Made by a program: the position numbers and the translations under genes. Below, piece by piece: positions 1 to 9,593 of a DNA stretch of 59,264 nt (position 1 is its first letter; each line of letters starts with the position of its first letter). The DNA comes from Myxococcales bacterium (GTDB lineage Bacteria; Myxococcota_A; Polyangia; Polyangiales; Polyangiaceae): assembly GCA_021847645.1 (NCBI GenBank), contig JAJZQG010000018.1, positions 1 to 59,264 of the forward strand, given 5' to 3'. A model generated the notes under the pieces. It saw only the letters and a list, made by a program, of their open reading frames with translations, was not told the DNA's origin and searched no databases.

Positions 1-130
1 ATCCGTTGTCCATGGCCCGCCGATGTTCACAGACGCGACTGGATTCGCACCGAATTCGACAAGATCGATAGTGCTGGCGCGCGCAATCCCCCGGTGCCGC
101 AAGGGCTTGAGCTTTTCGGACGACGTCCAG

Positions 131-490
131 CTAACACCCCTGGCAGCTGTCCGGAATCTTCGGACGCCTCGCGGTGGCCGCGCCCACGCACTCCGTCTTC
201 TTCAGATCCGCCGTGCAAGCGTCCCATTGTTGCTGCGTGCAAATGCTCTTCTCGCTCGTGCCGCTGATCGACAGCGTGCGCTGCGCGCAGTCCTCCTGCC
301 CTCCCGGGTACACCTTCGCGAACGACCCCGGCGACGCTTCATCCATGCACACCTGCAGCTTGACGCAATACGCCTCGCTGTACTGGGTGGCTACGTCCGT
401 CAGGTTCGGGTTGTCCGAGTTCCCGGAACACGACGGAGCCACCGCGGCGATCGCGACCACGGCGAGAGACGGCCAAGCATTGCGGCGCAT
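131..490 (-). CDS. Small Cys-containing lipoprotein, function unknown
   Basis: A 119-residue protein with a classic lipoprotein signal: an MRRN basic start, an Ala/Val-rich hydrophobic core and a lipobox ending APSC around residue 21. The mature part has seven further cysteines (YC, VC, DC, IC, AC, EC and a C-terminal SCQGC), so it is probably a disulfide-stabilised protein tethered to the outer or inner membrane. I do not recognise a named family. Short lipoproteins of this style are frequent in Myxococcota. It diverges from miaB, with about 95 bases between the two starts, so the two genes probably use separate back-to-back promoters. The 130 bases before it, at the window edge, show no convincing gene. 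Confidence 0.7.
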   Translation of the reverse strand: MRRNAWPSLAVVAIAAVAPSCSGNSDNPNLTDVATQYSEAYCVKLQVCMDEASPGSFAKVYPGGQEDCAQRTLSISGTSEKSICTQQQWDACTADLKKTECVGAATARRPKIPDSCQGC

Positions 491-585
491 GCGCCGACTC
501 TAGCCACACTCCCCGCCCTAGGCAACGCTCCTCGTTCGCTCACGCCGTGCCCTGTCCCCGCTTCCGTGTCACAATGCCGCCCCCC

Positions 586-1998
586 ATGCTCCGCTTCTAC
601 ATCCATACCTTCGGCTGCCAGATGAACGTCCACGACTCCCAGCGCATGGGAGACATCCTGCGGACCACCGGCATGCACGAAGCCGACTCCCCGTCCGACG
701 CCGACCTGATCGTGGTCAACACGTGCAGCGTTCGCGAAAAGGCCGAAGCCAAGCTCGACAGCGAGCTCGGCCAGCTCAAGCGTCTCAAGAAGCACTCCCG
801 GCCTCCGGTTCTGGCCGTGGCCGGCTGTGTCGCCCGCCAGCGCGGCCAGGCCCTGCTCGATCGCATGCCCTATGTCGACATCGTCCTCGGCCCCGATCGC
901 ATCCAGGATCTGCCCGCCCTCGCCCGGGCCGCCGCCGACGGCGCCCCGCCCGTGGTCCACACCGCCTTCGACATCGACTCTCCCACGTTCCTGCGCATCG
1001 GCACATCGTCGTCCCTCGGTGCCCCGTCCGCATTCGTGGCCATCTCCAAGGGATGCGATGAGCGCTGCTCGTTCTGCATCGTGCCTTCGACGCGCGGGCC
1101 GGAACGCCACCGCCCCGCCGACGAGATTGTCGCCGAGATCGACGCGCTGGTCTCCGGCGGAGCCAAGGAGATCGTGCTGCTCGGCCAGACCGTCAACGGC
1201 TACCGCGACCCGTCCGGTGCGCTCGCCGATCGTCGTGCCGGCCGCGGTATCGCCTCCTCCGACTTCCCCGCCCTGCTGCGTCGCATTGCCGACCAGGTCC
1301 CGGCCTTGAAGCGCCTGCGCTACACCAGCCCCCACCCGCGCTACTTCGATCGCTCCCTGGCCGACGCGCACCGCGATCTCGACGTCCTGTGCCGTCATGT
1401 CCACATGCCCGTGCAGTCCGGCAGCGACCCGGTCTTGCGCCGGATGCTGCGTCGCCACAGCCGCCAGGAGTATCTGGAGAGCGTGCGCATGCTCCGTGAG
1501 GCGCGCGCCGACATGACGTTTGGCACCGATCTCATCGTCGGCTTCCCGGGCGAGACCGACGACGACTTCGCGCAGACCTTGTCGCTGATGCGGGAAGTGC
1601 GGTTCGCCGGCGTCTTCGCATTCAAGTACTCGCCGCGGCCCGACACGGCCGCGCTCAAGCTCGACGGCGAGCTGCCCGACGAGGTCAAGTCCGATCGGCT
1701 CGCACGCCTGTTCGAGCTCTCTGACGATCTGCTCGCTGCCCACTTCGCCACCCTCGTGGGCACCGTGCAGCACGTGCTCGTGGAGGAACAGGGACCGCGG
1801 GGCGACGGGCGCCTGTCCGGCAGGACCGAGCGCAACGAGATCGTCCACCTGCCCGCCGGCCTTGCCCTCGGCGACATCGTTCCCGTACGCATCCAGCGGG
1901 CGTTCCGCCATTCCCTCGAAGGCGTGGTCCTCGGCTCGGACGGCGGCCACGCCGCGGGCCCCCGTAGGCTTCCCATCGTCGCCCCCGACCCGGGCTGA
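586..1998 (+). CDS. miaB: tRNA-2-methylthio-N6-dimethylallyladenosine synthase (radical SAM methylthiotransferase)
   Basis: MiaB adds a 2-methylthio group to i6A at position 37 of tRNAs that read UNN codons, using two iron-sulfur clusters and SAM. The N-terminal UPF0004 domain opens FYIHTFGCQMN and carries the three auxiliary-cluster cysteines (about C11, C47 in NTCSV and C81 in AGCVARQ). The radical-SAM triad is GCDERCSFC (C156, C160, C163), and a TRAM-like segment closes the protein (about residues 385-450). At about 470 residues it has the normal family length. ATG 586 was chosen because MLRFYIHTFGCQMN matches family N-termini. ATG 574 and GTG 547 are in frame upstream and cannot be excluded. 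It converges with murJ with about 45 bases between the stops. I see no missing key residue. Confidence 0.95.
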   Translation: MLRFYIHTFGCQMNVHDSQRMGDILRTTGMHEADSPSDADLIVVNTCSVREKAEAKLDSELGQLKRLKKHSRPPVLAVAGCVARQRGQALLDRMPYVDIVLGPDRIQDLPALARAAADGAPPVVHTAFDIDSPTFLRIGTSSSLGAPSAFVAISKGCDERCSFCIVPSTRGPERHRPADEIVAEIDALVSGGAKEIVLLGQTVNGYRDPSGALADRRAGRGIASSDFPALLRRIADQVPALKRLRYTSPHPRYFDRSLADAHRDLDVLCRHVHMPVQSGSDPVLRRMLRRHSRQEYLESVRMLREARADMTFGTDLIVGFPGETDDDFAQTLSLMREVRFAGVFAFKYSPRPDTAALKLDGELPDEVKSDRLARLFELSDDLLAAHFATLVGTVQHVLVEEQGPRGDGRLSGRTERNEIVHLPAGLALGDIVPVRIQRAFRHSLEGVVLGSDGGHAAGPRRLPIVAPDPG

Positions 1999-2044
1999 CG
2001 ACTTCCTCATTTTCCTGACCACCTCGAACCGCGCCCGCGTCGCT

Positions 2045-3592
2045 TCATGCGAAGCGTCGACGCAACCTCTGCATGCCCCAGCCCATGACCTCCTCGAGCT
2101 CGCTCAGACGCAAGAGGTAGGCTGCTGCCGCGAATGCGAGCACCCCCACGGTTCCCGCGGCCGCGCCCCGGATCAACACCGGCGCGGTCGCCAGCGGGAT
2201 CCGCACGCCCCAGCCGGCCACGATCCCCAGCGCCACCGACGGCACCGCGCGCAGCACGAAGCTCCCATAGTGGTCCGCCGCACCGGCGAAATGGCGACGC
2301 AGTCGTATCGCGAGAACAAGCGTGTACAGGCTGATTGCGATCGAGCTGGCCGCCGCGAGCCCCAGCGCTCCTTCTTTGGTGAGCGCCCAGTAAATGGGAT
2401 AGGTTGCGACCACCGTCGCCGTGCCCAGCACCGTCGGCTCCCACGTCTTCCCCAACGCATAGTAGCCCCGCGACAGCACCGTCTGCGCTGCCCACGCCCA
2501 GAGGCTGAGCGACATGATGGCCAGCGTCCAACCCATCGTCGCGTACTGGTGTGGTGGTATCTTCGATCCGTAGATGATAGTCGCCACCTCGCGCCCCGCG
2601 CACGTCAGCACCACCTGTGCCGCGCACACCAGCACCAGCATGCGGCGCACCGCGTTCGACAGGGTGCTGTAGGCGTCCGCGCGCTTGCCTTGCGCCACCA
2701 GCCGCGTGAGCGTGGGAAACGCCGCCACCCCGGCCGCCAGCCCGAAGACGCCCATCGGCACCTTCAAAAGCGTCTTGCTGTAGCTCAGCGTCGCTATCGT
2801 GCTCTCGCCCACCAGAGAGCCCATCCGGCGAAGCAGCCAGTCGTCCACCACCACGATCGACCAGCCGAGCATGATGGGAATCGAGCGCGCCAGGTACAGC
2901 CGCAGATCCGGGTGGCGCACCGAAAGGATCGGCCGCCACTCCAGGCCGCTCCGCAGACAGCCCACCAGCGGAAGCCCGAAAGGCCCCAGCACGCTGCCGA
3001 CCACCACGCCCCACGCGAACCCTTCCGCCCCGGCATGCGTCCCGCCGATCAGGCCTCCCACCACCACCGAGCTCGTATAAACCAGCGGCGCGATCGCTGG
3101 CAGCGCGTGCTTGTCCCTGGCTTGCAGCGCCGCGCTCAGCAGCCCCCCCACCAGGTGGAAGATCTGCGCCGGCAGCACGATGCGCGTGAGCTTCACCAGC
3201 TCCGCACGCTGCCCTGCGTCGAACCCCGGCGCCACGATGGGCACCAGCCACGGCACTGTGATCCACAGTGCCGCCGTGGCCGCGCCCAACATCAGCAGCA
3301 GCGTGTTGGCGATGACGCTGAATGCCTCCCAGCCTCGCTTGGCTTCGCCTTTCGCCAGGTACGTTCCGAAGATCGGAATGAACACGATCGACAACGCCCC
3401 GCCGGCCAGAAGGTAGTTGAGGAAGTCGGGTATCACGAACGACGTGAGGAACACGTCCGCCCGTCGCCCGCCCCCGAGGATCCGGCCGACCGCCCCCTCC
3501 CGCACCAGCCCCACGATCCGCGACAGGAAGATGGACACGCCCCAGATCAGGGACGCGATACCGATTCGCCGGGAGACGCGTGGAGAGGAGGC
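2045..3592 (-). CDS. murJ: Lipid II flippase MurJ (MviN family)
   Basis: MurJ flips undecaprenyl-linked lipid II across the inner membrane for peptidoglycan assembly. The protein of about 515 residues is almost wholly hydrophobic, with roughly 14 predicted membrane segments. Its N-terminal hallmark is SLIWGVSIFLSRIVGLVREG, followed by ADVFLTSFVIPDFLNYLLAGG and SIVFIPIFGTYLA, the segment that contains the conserved central-cavity positions. ATG 3592 (MASSPRVSRR) was preferred over an in-frame ATG at 3625 because the extra N-terminal residues are not family-like. It follows the acyl-CoA ligase gene on the same strand with about 105 bases between them and so may be co-transcribed. It fits the cell-wall theme of this window (mre/mrdA/rodA, L,D-transpeptidase). 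Confidence 0.93.
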   Translation of the reverse strand, partial: ASSPRVSRRIGIASLIWGVSIFLSRIVGLVREGAVGRILGGGRRADVFLTSFVIPDFLNYLLAGGALSIVFIPIFGTYLAKGEAKRGWEAFSVIANTLLLMLGAATAALWITVPWLVPIVAPGFDAGQRAELVKLTRIVLPAQIFHLVGGLLSAALQARDKHALPAIAPLVYTSSVVVGGLIGGTHAGAEGFAWGVVVGSVLGPFGLPLVGCLRSGLEWRPILSVRHPDLRLYLARSIPIMLGWSIVVVDDWLLRRMGSLVGESTIATLSYSKTLLKVPMGVFGLAAGVAAFPTLTRLVAQGKRADAYSTLSNAVRRMLVLVCAAQVVLTCAGREVATIIYGSKIPPHQYATMGWTLAIMSLSLWAWAAQTVLSRGYYALGKTWEPTVLGTATVVATYPIYWALTKEGALGLAAASSIAISLYTLVLAIRLRRHFAGAADHYGSFVLRAVPSVALGIVAGWGVRIPLATAPVLIRGAAAGTVGVLAFAAAAYLLRLSELEEVMGWGMQRLRRRFA

Positions 3593-3697
3593 CATGGGGC
3601 CATGCGGTTCGTGCCAAAAAAACACGCGAGAGGCAAGTTCGGCGCTCCCTGCGACGTGAACGATCCCGTCGTCCGTCGAACCCGGCCTGCCGTGAGA

Positions 3698-5338
3698 TCA
3701 GCCATATTTCTGCCGCAGCAGCTTTTTGTTGAGCTTGCCCACACTGGTCTTGTCCAGGCTCTCGACCAGCCGCACCTGCTCGGGCACCGCCCATGGCGAG
3801 ATCTTCCCCGCATCCGCCTGCTGCTTGACGTGCGACCGCAGCTCGTCTTCCGTGGCTCGCATCCCGGCCTTGAGCACCACCAGGGCCATCGGCCGCTCCC
3901 CCCACTTCGCGTCCGGCACCCCGATCACAGCCACCTCGCTGACCGCCGGGTGCTGCGACACGATGCTCTCTATCGCCAGCGACGATATCCATTCCCCGCC
4001 CGACTTGATGACGTCCTTGATCCGATCGGTGATCAGCAAGTAGCCGCGCTCGTCGATGGTCCCCACGTCGCCCGTGTGCAGGAAGCCGTCGCGCCACAGC
4101 GCCTCGGACGCCTCGGGGTTCTTCAGATAGCCTTGCGTCAGCCACGGCGCCCGGACCACCACCTCCCCGCTCTGCTTGCCGTCGTGCGACAACTCACGCC
4201 CCGTCGCGTCCACGATCCGCAGGTCCACCAGCGGAATCGGCAGGCCCGTCTTGCACCGCACGTCGAGCTGGGTCTCGGGCTCCGCCTCGAGCATGTCCGG
4301 CAGCAGGTTCGAGATGGTGAGGATCGGGCACGTCTCCGACATCCCGTATCCCGTGCAGATGTCGATTCCGCGGGCCAGCGCGGCGGCCGCCAGCCCCCGC
4401 GGAAGCGCCGCCCCGCCAATCACCACCTTCCAGCCGCTCAGGTCCACATCCTTCGTGGCCGGGCTCGTCAGCAGCATGTGCAGAATCGTCGGCACGCAGT
4501 GCGAGAACGTCACCTTCTCCCCCACGAGCAGCTTGAGAAGCATCGCCGGCTCGTAGCGCCCCGGGTACACCTGCTTGACCCCCAACACCGTCGCCATGTA
4601 CGGCAACCCCCACGCATGCACGTGGAACATCGGCGTGATCGGCATGTACACGTCGTCCGACCGGAACCGCCCCTGTGTCGCATAGCTGCCCACGGTCACC
4701 AGCCCCGAGAGCGTGTGCAGCACCAGCTGCCGATGGCTGAAATACACACCTTTCGGATCACCCGTCGTGCCCGTCGTGTAGAACGTCGTGGCAAGCGTGT
4801 TCTCGTCCAGGTCCGGAAACTCGTACCGGTCGTCGGCGGCCACTAGCAGCGCCTCGTATTCGCCGTCCAACGTCAGTTTCGAGGCCGGCACGCCCCCGTC
4901 GTCGCTCAAGACCACCACCCGCTTGACCGTCGCCATCCGGTCCCGGATCTGCTCGACGAGCGGCAGGAAGTCCGCGTGGACCAGAACGATGTCGTCCTCG
5001 GCATGGTTGATCGTGTACAGGATCTGCTCGGGTGACAGCCGCACATTGACCGTGTGCAGCACCGCGCCCATCATCGGGACGGCGAAGAACGCTTCGAGAT
5101 AGCGGTGGCTGTCCCAGTCGAGCACCGCCACCGTGTTGCCCGGAGCCACGCCGAGCCTTCGCAGCGCGTTGGCCAGCCGCGCGACACGACGCACCAGCTC
5201 CGGGTAGCCGTAGCGCTTCAGATCCCGATAGACAATCTCGTGGCCAGCCGACCTGGTCACCGAGCTCTCCAGCAGTCGCTTGATGATCAACGGATAGTCG
5301 TACGCCGATGCCGTTCTGGGAATCCGATGCTCCGCCAT
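3698..5338 (-). CDS. AMP-forming fatty-acyl-CoA ligase (AlkK-like, medium/long chain)
   Basis: An adenylate-forming enzyme that activates a carboxylic acid with ATP and transfers the acyl group to CoA. About 546 residues. The AMP-binding P-loop is TFYTTGTTGDPKGVYFSH near residue 190. The adenine-pocket motif GYGMSETCP, the hinge motif (LHTGDVGTIDERGYLLITDR) and the C-terminal catalytic-lysine region (DKTSVGKLNKKLLR) are all present. The N-terminal pattern, with HTVNVRLSPEQ and INHAED, is that of the AlkK/medium-chain group rather than acetyl-CoA synthetase. ATG 5338 (MAEHRIPRTASAYDYPL) looks like the true start. An in-frame start at 5422 would add 28 residues that are unlike the family. The substrate cannot be set from sequence alone. 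It lies upstream of murJ on the same strand. Confidence 0.9.
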   Translation of the reverse strand: MAEHRIPRTASAYDYPLIIKRLLESSVTRSAGHEIVYRDLKRYGYPELVRRVARLANALRRLGVAPGNTVAVLDWDSHRYLEAFFAVPMMGAVLHTVNVRLSPEQILYTINHAEDDIVLVHADFLPLVEQIRDRMATVKRVVVLSDDGGVPASKLTLDGEYEALLVAADDRYEFPDLDENTLATTFYTTGTTGDPKGVYFSHRQLVLHTLSGLVTVGSYATQGRFRSDDVYMPITPMFHVHAWGLPYMATVLGVKQVYPGRYEPAMLLKLLVGEKVTFSHCVPTILHMLLTSPATKDVDLSGWKVVIGGAALPRGLAAAALARGIDICTGYGMSETCPILTISNLLPDMLEAEPETQLDVRCKTGLPIPLVDLRIVDATGRELSHDGKQSGEVVVRAPWLTQGYLKNPEASEALWRDGFLHTGDVGTIDERGYLLITDRIKDVIKSGGEWISSLAIESIVSQHPAVSEVAVIGVPDAKWGERPMALVVLKAGMRATEDELRSHVKQQADAGKISPWAVPEQVRLVESLDKTSVGKLNKKLLRQKYG

Positions 5339-5501
5339 GGTGCCCTCCGCGCCGCGAATGTCGAACGACATTGCATAGCCGGATCGGCTCGCCGCGCAAG
5401 GAACAAAGCGCCCTTGCGTCATGCGCCTCTCGTACCCGCGCGCGGCACCGTGCCTCGTCGTCCACGACGGCGTCTCGCCGCACGCGCCGGCCCCTCGCAG
5501 C

Positions 5502-6329
5502 CTACGTGCACCACGCCCCGGGAGCCGGGATGCGCAACGACGGGCACGTCAGCGCGCCGTCCGCCTTGTGCAGCTCCGAGATGTCGATTGTTTGCACGTG
5601 CAGTCCGCGCTCCTGCAGCAGTCGCGCCGTTCGCGGGCTCGCCGTCGACACCACCACGCGGCCTCCGCCCAGCGCCAGCACGTTCGCTCCCAGCGGCTCG
5701 TCCACCACCACCCGGCGAACCCCTGCCTCGGACGCCACCTGCTCGTCGATCGGACAGTGTTCCGCAACCAGCAGCGTGCCCTCGTCGGCCAGGCTGCAGC
5801 TCGACTTCAAATGCAGCCCGACCGCCAACCGCACGATCGACGACTCGATGCCCCGCTCCCTGGCCGCGTCCGCCAGCATCTTCGCTCCGGCCTCGCTCGT
5901 CCGCTCCGACAGCCCGATGATCAGCCGCGCCCCGATGCGAAGCACATCCCCGCCGTCGAGCCGCGCTGGCGGCTCCATAACCGCCAGCCGAATCCCCAGC
6001 GCCCGCAACGCATCCCCCGTTGCCGCCACTTCGCCGTGCCGCGACGCCGCGCCCGGCCGCGTCAGCACTGCCGTCGCATCGTCGAGCATCACCGCCGTAT
6101 CCTCCACGAACACGCAGTCCGGTTGCAGATCCGACGACGGCAGCTCGATGACCTGGGCAACCCTTCGCAGCATCGCCACGTACGCGCCGTGCTGCGCGCG
6201 AGCCAGGTCCACGTCGATGGGTACGGTCCTGTCGCTCCGCTCACATCGGGAAAACGCAGAGGACACACCGCGTACCACCACGCGCTCGATCGAGATCGGT
6301 GTGAACGACGACCGCCTCGAGCGGCTCAT
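5502..6329 (-). CDS. ddaH: Dimethylarginine dimethylaminohydrolase-like guanidino-modifying hydrolase
   Basis: A 275-residue member of the pentein/amidinotransferase fold, which hydrolyses methylated arginines to citrulline plus methylamine. Visible family markers are DCVFVEDTAV (acidic catalytic/binding residues), TRPGAASRHGE, LDGGDVLRIG, a conserved GLHLKSS (catalytic His region), LGANVLALGG and the C-terminal DGALTCPSLRI that carries the nucleophilic cysteine (about C262). This C-terminal signature is specific for DDAH rather than arginine deiminase. ATG 6329 was chosen; GTG 6335 lies two codons upstream. It diverges from the SDR gene across about 190 bases. Substrates other than dimethylarginine (for example agmatine-like compounds) cannot be excluded. 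Confidence 0.88.
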   Translation of the reverse strand: MSRSRRSSFTPISIERVVVRGVSSAFSRCERSDRTVPIDVDLARAQHGAYVAMLRRVAQVIELPSSDLQPDCVFVEDTAVMLDDATAVLTRPGAASRHGEVAATGDALRALGIRLAVMEPPARLDGGDVLRIGARLIIGLSERTSEAGAKMLADAARERGIESSIVRLAVGLHLKSSCSLADEGTLLVAEHCPIDEQVASEAGVRRVVVDEPLGANVLALGGGRVVVSTASPRTARLLQERGLHVQTIDISELHKADGALTCPSLRIPAPGAWCT

Positions 6330-6517
6330 GACCACAGATCCCCTTCGCCTGTCGCGCCCGCGCGCGCGTGCGATCCCAAGTCCTGGCTGGGCATTGACAT
6401 GAACCGATCCTAGGGAGCCGCACGCGTCCAGGTCAACCCGGCACGCAACTTCCCGCCCGCCTCCCGCTCGTGCCCTCGCTTGACGCTCCCCCTGACTACG
6501 GTCTACAGCCCCGCACC

Positions 6518-7300
6518 ATGAACCTCAACGGCAAGACCGCACTCGTCACAGGTGCCAGCAGCGGCATCGGCGAAGCCTGCGCGCGTGCATTCGCCGCCGC
6601 CGGCGCCCGCCTCGTCCTCGCCGCCCGCCGCCTCGACCGGCTGCAGACCCTCGCGCCCGAGCTCGCTGCCCTCTCCCGTCAGCCCGTTCTACCCCTTGAG
6701 CTCGACGTCCGCGATCGCAGCGCCGTCGAGCAGCGTCTCGCCGCCTTGCCCGAGGGTTTTCGCGAGATCGACATCCTCGTCAACAACGCCGGCCTCAGCC
6801 GCGGCCTCGACAAGCTCCCTGCCGGCAGCATCGATGATTGGGAGGAGATGCTCGACACCAATGTCAAAGGCCTGCTGTACGTCACACGCGCCATCGTCCC
6901 AGCCATGATCCAGCGGGGCAGGGGACACATCGTCAACATCGGCTCCATCGCAGGCCGGCAGACCTACCCCAACGGTAACGTGTATTGCGGTTCGAAAGCC
7001 GCCGTGCGCGCCATCAGCGAAGGCCTCAAGCTCGACCTCACCGGCACCCCCCTGCGCGTCACCGAAATCGAGCCCGGCCTCGTCAATACCGAGTTCAGCG
7101 CCGTCCGGTTCCACGGCGACCAACTGCGCGCCGACAAGGTCTACGAAGGCATGACCCCGCTGTCCGGCGCCGACATCGCCGACATCGTCCTGTTCGTCGT
7201 TACGCGCCCCCAGCACGTCAATGTCGCCGAGATCCTCGTCATGCCCACCGACCAGTCGAGCGCTACCCTCGTGCACCGCAGGCCAGCGCCCGGCGCTTGA
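6518..7300 (+). CDS. NADP-dependent short-chain dehydrogenase, YdfG-like 3-hydroxy acid dehydrogenase
   Basis: A classical SDR of about 260 residues. The cofactor loop is TGASSGIGEACARAF, NNAG is the central-sheet motif, the catalytic Ser lies in NIGSIAGRQ, and the Tyr-Lys pair is Y-C-G-S-K. The C-terminal half (RVTEIEPGLVNTEFSAVRF, later NVAEILVMPTDQSSATLVHR) closely follows the E. coli YdfG pattern, an NADP-dependent 3-hydroxy acid/serine dehydrogenase. The assignment to that branch is therefore better than generic, although the substrate is inferred. ATG 6518 puts the nucleotide-binding motif at the normal distance from the N-terminus. The gamma-carbonic-anhydrase gene begins 47 bases downstream on the same strand, so the two probably form an operon. 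Confidence 0.88.
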   Translation: MNLNGKTALVTGASSGIGEACARAFAAAGARLVLAARRLDRLQTLAPELAALSRQPVLPLELDVRDRSAVEQRLAALPEGFREIDILVNNAGLSRGLDKLPAGSIDDWEEMLDTNVKGLLYVTRAIVPAMIQRGRGHIVNIGSIAGRQTYPNGNVYCGSKAAVRAISEGLKLDLTGTPLRVTEIEPGLVNTEFSAVRFHGDQLRADKVYEGMTPLSGADIADIVLFVVTRPQHVNVAEILVMPTDQSSATLVHRRPAPGA

Positions 7301-7347
7301 CCCTCTCGCTCGTAGCGCCATCGTCCCGTCCTGCCCGAGGTGAGCCC

Positions 7348-7881
7348 ATGCCCCTGATCCTCCCGTTCCTCGACAAGCTCCCCCGCATCTCTCCCGATGC
7401 CTTTATCGCCGACAACGCCACCATCATCGGCGACGTCGAGATCGCAGAGGGCGCCAGCGTCTGGTTCGGCTGCGTGCTGCGCGGCGATGTCGGCCCCATC
7501 CGCATCGGAAAGCGCTCCAACATCCAGGACCTGACCATGATTCATACCACCACCGACTACTCCGAGGCCCACGTCGGAGAGGACACCACCGTGGGACACT
7601 CGTGCGTTCTGCACGGCTGCCGCATCGGCCATCGCGTGCTGGTCGGCATGGGCAGCATCCTGCTCGACAATGCGATGATCGGCGACGACGTGGTCATCGG
7701 CGCCGGGACCCTGGTCACCTCGCGCATGGTCGTGCCGCCGCGCTCGCTCCTGATGGGGCGCCCGGCCAAGGTTCTTCGCGAAGCCACGGACAAGGAACGC
7801 TGCCTCGGGCCCGACGGTGCCGCGACCTATTCCGGCCTGATGCAGATCTACGCCAAGGCGCGCAGCGCCTCCGGCGGCTGA
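7348..7881 (+). CDS. Gamma-carbonic-anhydrase family protein (left-handed beta-helix)
   Basis: A hexapeptide-repeat protein of 177 residues that folds as a left-handed beta-helix trimer. It shows the YrdA/CaiE/gamma-CA pattern: NATIIGDVEIAEGASVWFGC, VLRGDVGPIRIG, SNIQDLTMIHTTTD and later TVGHSCVLHGCRIGH. The three metal-ligand histidines (MIH, GHSC, LHGC) are retained, so a zinc site is likely. Catalysis of CO2 hydration is not assured, because many bacterial members of this branch are weak or uncharacterised. ATG 7348 has a good Shine-Dalgarno-like GAGGTGAG immediately upstream. It sits behind the SDR gene with 47 bases between them. Confidence 0.9.
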   Translation: MPLILPFLDKLPRISPDAFIADNATIIGDVEIAEGASVWFGCVLRGDVGPIRIGKRSNIQDLTMIHTTTDYSEAHVGEDTTVGHSCVLHGCRIGHRVLVGMGSILLDNAMIGDDVVIGAGTLVTSRMVVPPRSLLMGRPAKVLREATDKERCLGPDGAATYSGLMQIYAKARSASGG

Positions 7882-7975
7882 GAGTCCCGCCCGCACCCTC
7901 TTCCCTCTCGAGCCTCCGGCGCGCCTTTGGCCAGTAGTTGGATCGCTCCGCGCCATCACGCTACGATCCGGCCCG

Positions 7976-9412
7976 ATGCTCGATCCGCTCCGCCGCTTCC
8001 TTCGCCTCGGTGCGCCGGTTGCCCTCGTCGCACTGGTGGGAGGGGCCGCGGCCGCCGGACTCATCGCTTATCGCGCCCTGCCCGGCGAAGGACGGCCCTT
8101 GCACGGTCTGTTCATCGGCGGACGCGTCCTGCCCCGCGACAGGGAGTTCGGGCCATGGCTCGACCAGCGGCGCATCGTCGAGCGACAGCGTCCCGTCACG
8201 CTCGTGCACGGAGCCCAGGCGTGGCGCATTCCGCTCGGCCAATTGGGCATCGAGATCGACGTGGCTGGCGCGATGACCCACGCCCTCGCGCCCGGCCGCT
8301 CCGGCCCCCTGCGCGCACGTCTCGCCACCCTGCTGTCCGCACGGCGGGGCGAGATCGATATTCCCGTGCCGTATTCGACCGACACGCGGCGTGCCCAAGC
8401 CGCCCTGGCCGAGGTCGCGCGCGACGTGTTTCGGGAGCCCGTCGACGCCCAGGTCGACCTCGACGCCCACGCGCGCATTCCCGCGCAAGATGGAGAGGAG
8501 CTCGATGTCACGGCCACGCTCGACGCCGTGCTCGACGGCCTTTCCCGCGGAGAAGATTCGTTCGCCGTCGTCACTCGGCCCACGCCCGCGCAGGTCACCA
8601 CGGCGGACCTGGGACGGGTGGACATCACGCAGGTCGTGTCCTCCTTCGAAACGCGCTTCAGCCTGTACGGCATAGGCGCCAATCGAGCGGTGAACATCGC
8701 CCGTGCAGCCAAGTCCATCGACGGCCTCGTGCTCATGCCCGGCCAGGAGTTCGTCTTCAATCGGGTAGTCGGCGAGCGCAGCCTCGCGCGGGGCTATACC
8801 TACGCTCCCGAAATTGTCGGCGACGAGCTGCAAATGGGCGTGGGTGGCGGCGTCTGCCAGGTCGCCAGCACGCTCTACGCATCTGCCCTCTACGGCGCCT
8901 TGGACATCACCGAGCGATGGGCCCACGGCCGCCCGTCCGGCTACACCAGGCTCGGCCTCGATGCCACCGTGTCCTACGGCGCCAAGGACCTGCGCTTCCG
9001 CAATACCATGCCGTATCCCGTCTTGCTGCACGTGTTCCTGCCGCAGCCCGGCTTGCTCCGTGCCGAGGTGCTCGGCGGTCCACCCCTCGCCAAGGTCGAA
9101 TACCTCTATGGCGTAGCCAGGACCGAGCCCTTCGTCCGGCGCATCACCGTCAAGCAGGGCCTGGCGGCAGGACGCGTGATCCGCAAGCAGAAAGGCATTC
9201 AGGGCTACTCCGTCTCGTCCCTCGTGCGTACGCGCTATCCCGACGGGCGAGTGCTCGAACGGTGGTATCACAGCGAGTATCGTCCTACCCCGGAGATCTT
9301 CTGGGTGAGCCCGGACTTCGACGAAAGCAGGCTTCCCGCCTTGCCCCCCGGCGCCAAAGGCGTAGAGGGCAGCGTGGGCGACAACGCATCCGCCGCGCCG
9401 AGCGCCGGATAG
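7976..9412 (+). CDS. VanW family secreted/membrane-anchored protein
   Basis: A protein of 478 residues with an N-terminal membrane segment or signal (about residues 11-32, Ala/Val/Leu-rich). Residues 50-220 resemble the putative peptidoglycan-binding region found ahead of VanW domains in YoaR-type proteins. The VanW domain runs from about residue 222 to 370, with SLYGIGANRAVNIARAA, LMPGQEFVFN, EIVGDELQMGVGGGVCQVAS and the TLYASALYGALDITERWAH motif. The C-terminal part (RTRYPDGRVLERWYHSEYRP) is G5-like or unassigned. VanW occurs beside vancomycin-resistance genes in some Gram-positives but is widespread, and its biochemical role is unknown. No van resistance genes are present here. It converges with the hybrid kinase gene across about 180 bases. 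Confidence 0.9.
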   Translation: MLDPLRRFLRLGAPVALVALVGGAAAAGLIAYRALPGEGRPLHGLFIGGRVLPRDREFGPWLDQRRIVERQRPVTLVHGAQAWRIPLGQLGIEIDVAGAMTHALAPGRSGPLRARLATLLSARRGEIDIPVPYSTDTRRAQAALAEVARDVFREPVDAQVDLDAHARIPAQDGEELDVTATLDAVLDGLSRGEDSFAVVTRPTPAQVTTADLGRVDITQVVSSFETRFSLYGIGANRAVNIARAAKSIDGLVLMPGQEFVFNRVVGERSLARGYTYAPEIVGDELQMGVGGGVCQVASTLYASALYGALDITERWAHGRPSGYTRLGLDATVSYGAKDLRFRNTMPYPVLLHVFLPQPGLLRAEVLGGPPLAKVEYLYGVARTEPFVRRITVKQGLAAGRVIRKQKGIQGYSVSSLVRTRYPDGRVLERWYHSEYRPTPEIFWVSPDFDESRLPALPPGAKGVEGSVGDNASAAPSAG

Positions 9413-9593
9413 TCCCTTTCCGTCTCGTCCCGCCCACCAGCCCCGGCCCCTGCTCGACGCGATCATGCTCGCTCGCCCTTGCGTCTGCTCGCTCCCACGC
9501 ATCGGTCGCCATGTGCTCGAGCGCTGCACGCGGACGTGGCAGCGCAGCCGCGTGTTGCCCACCACAAGCACGGCTCGCCCGCCGGTCCTCGAT

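Noticed and set aside
1862..4846. Very long open frames opposite murJ, the acyl-CoA ligase and many other genes
   Set aside because: They are shadows: in G+C-rich DNA stop codons are rare on the antisense strand. The products are Arg/Pro/His-rich without domains and the opposite strand carries clear conserved genes.
7976..9412. VanW as evidence for vancomycin resistance
   Set aside because: VanW domains are widespread without resistance, and no vanHAX-type ligase or dipeptidase genes are present.
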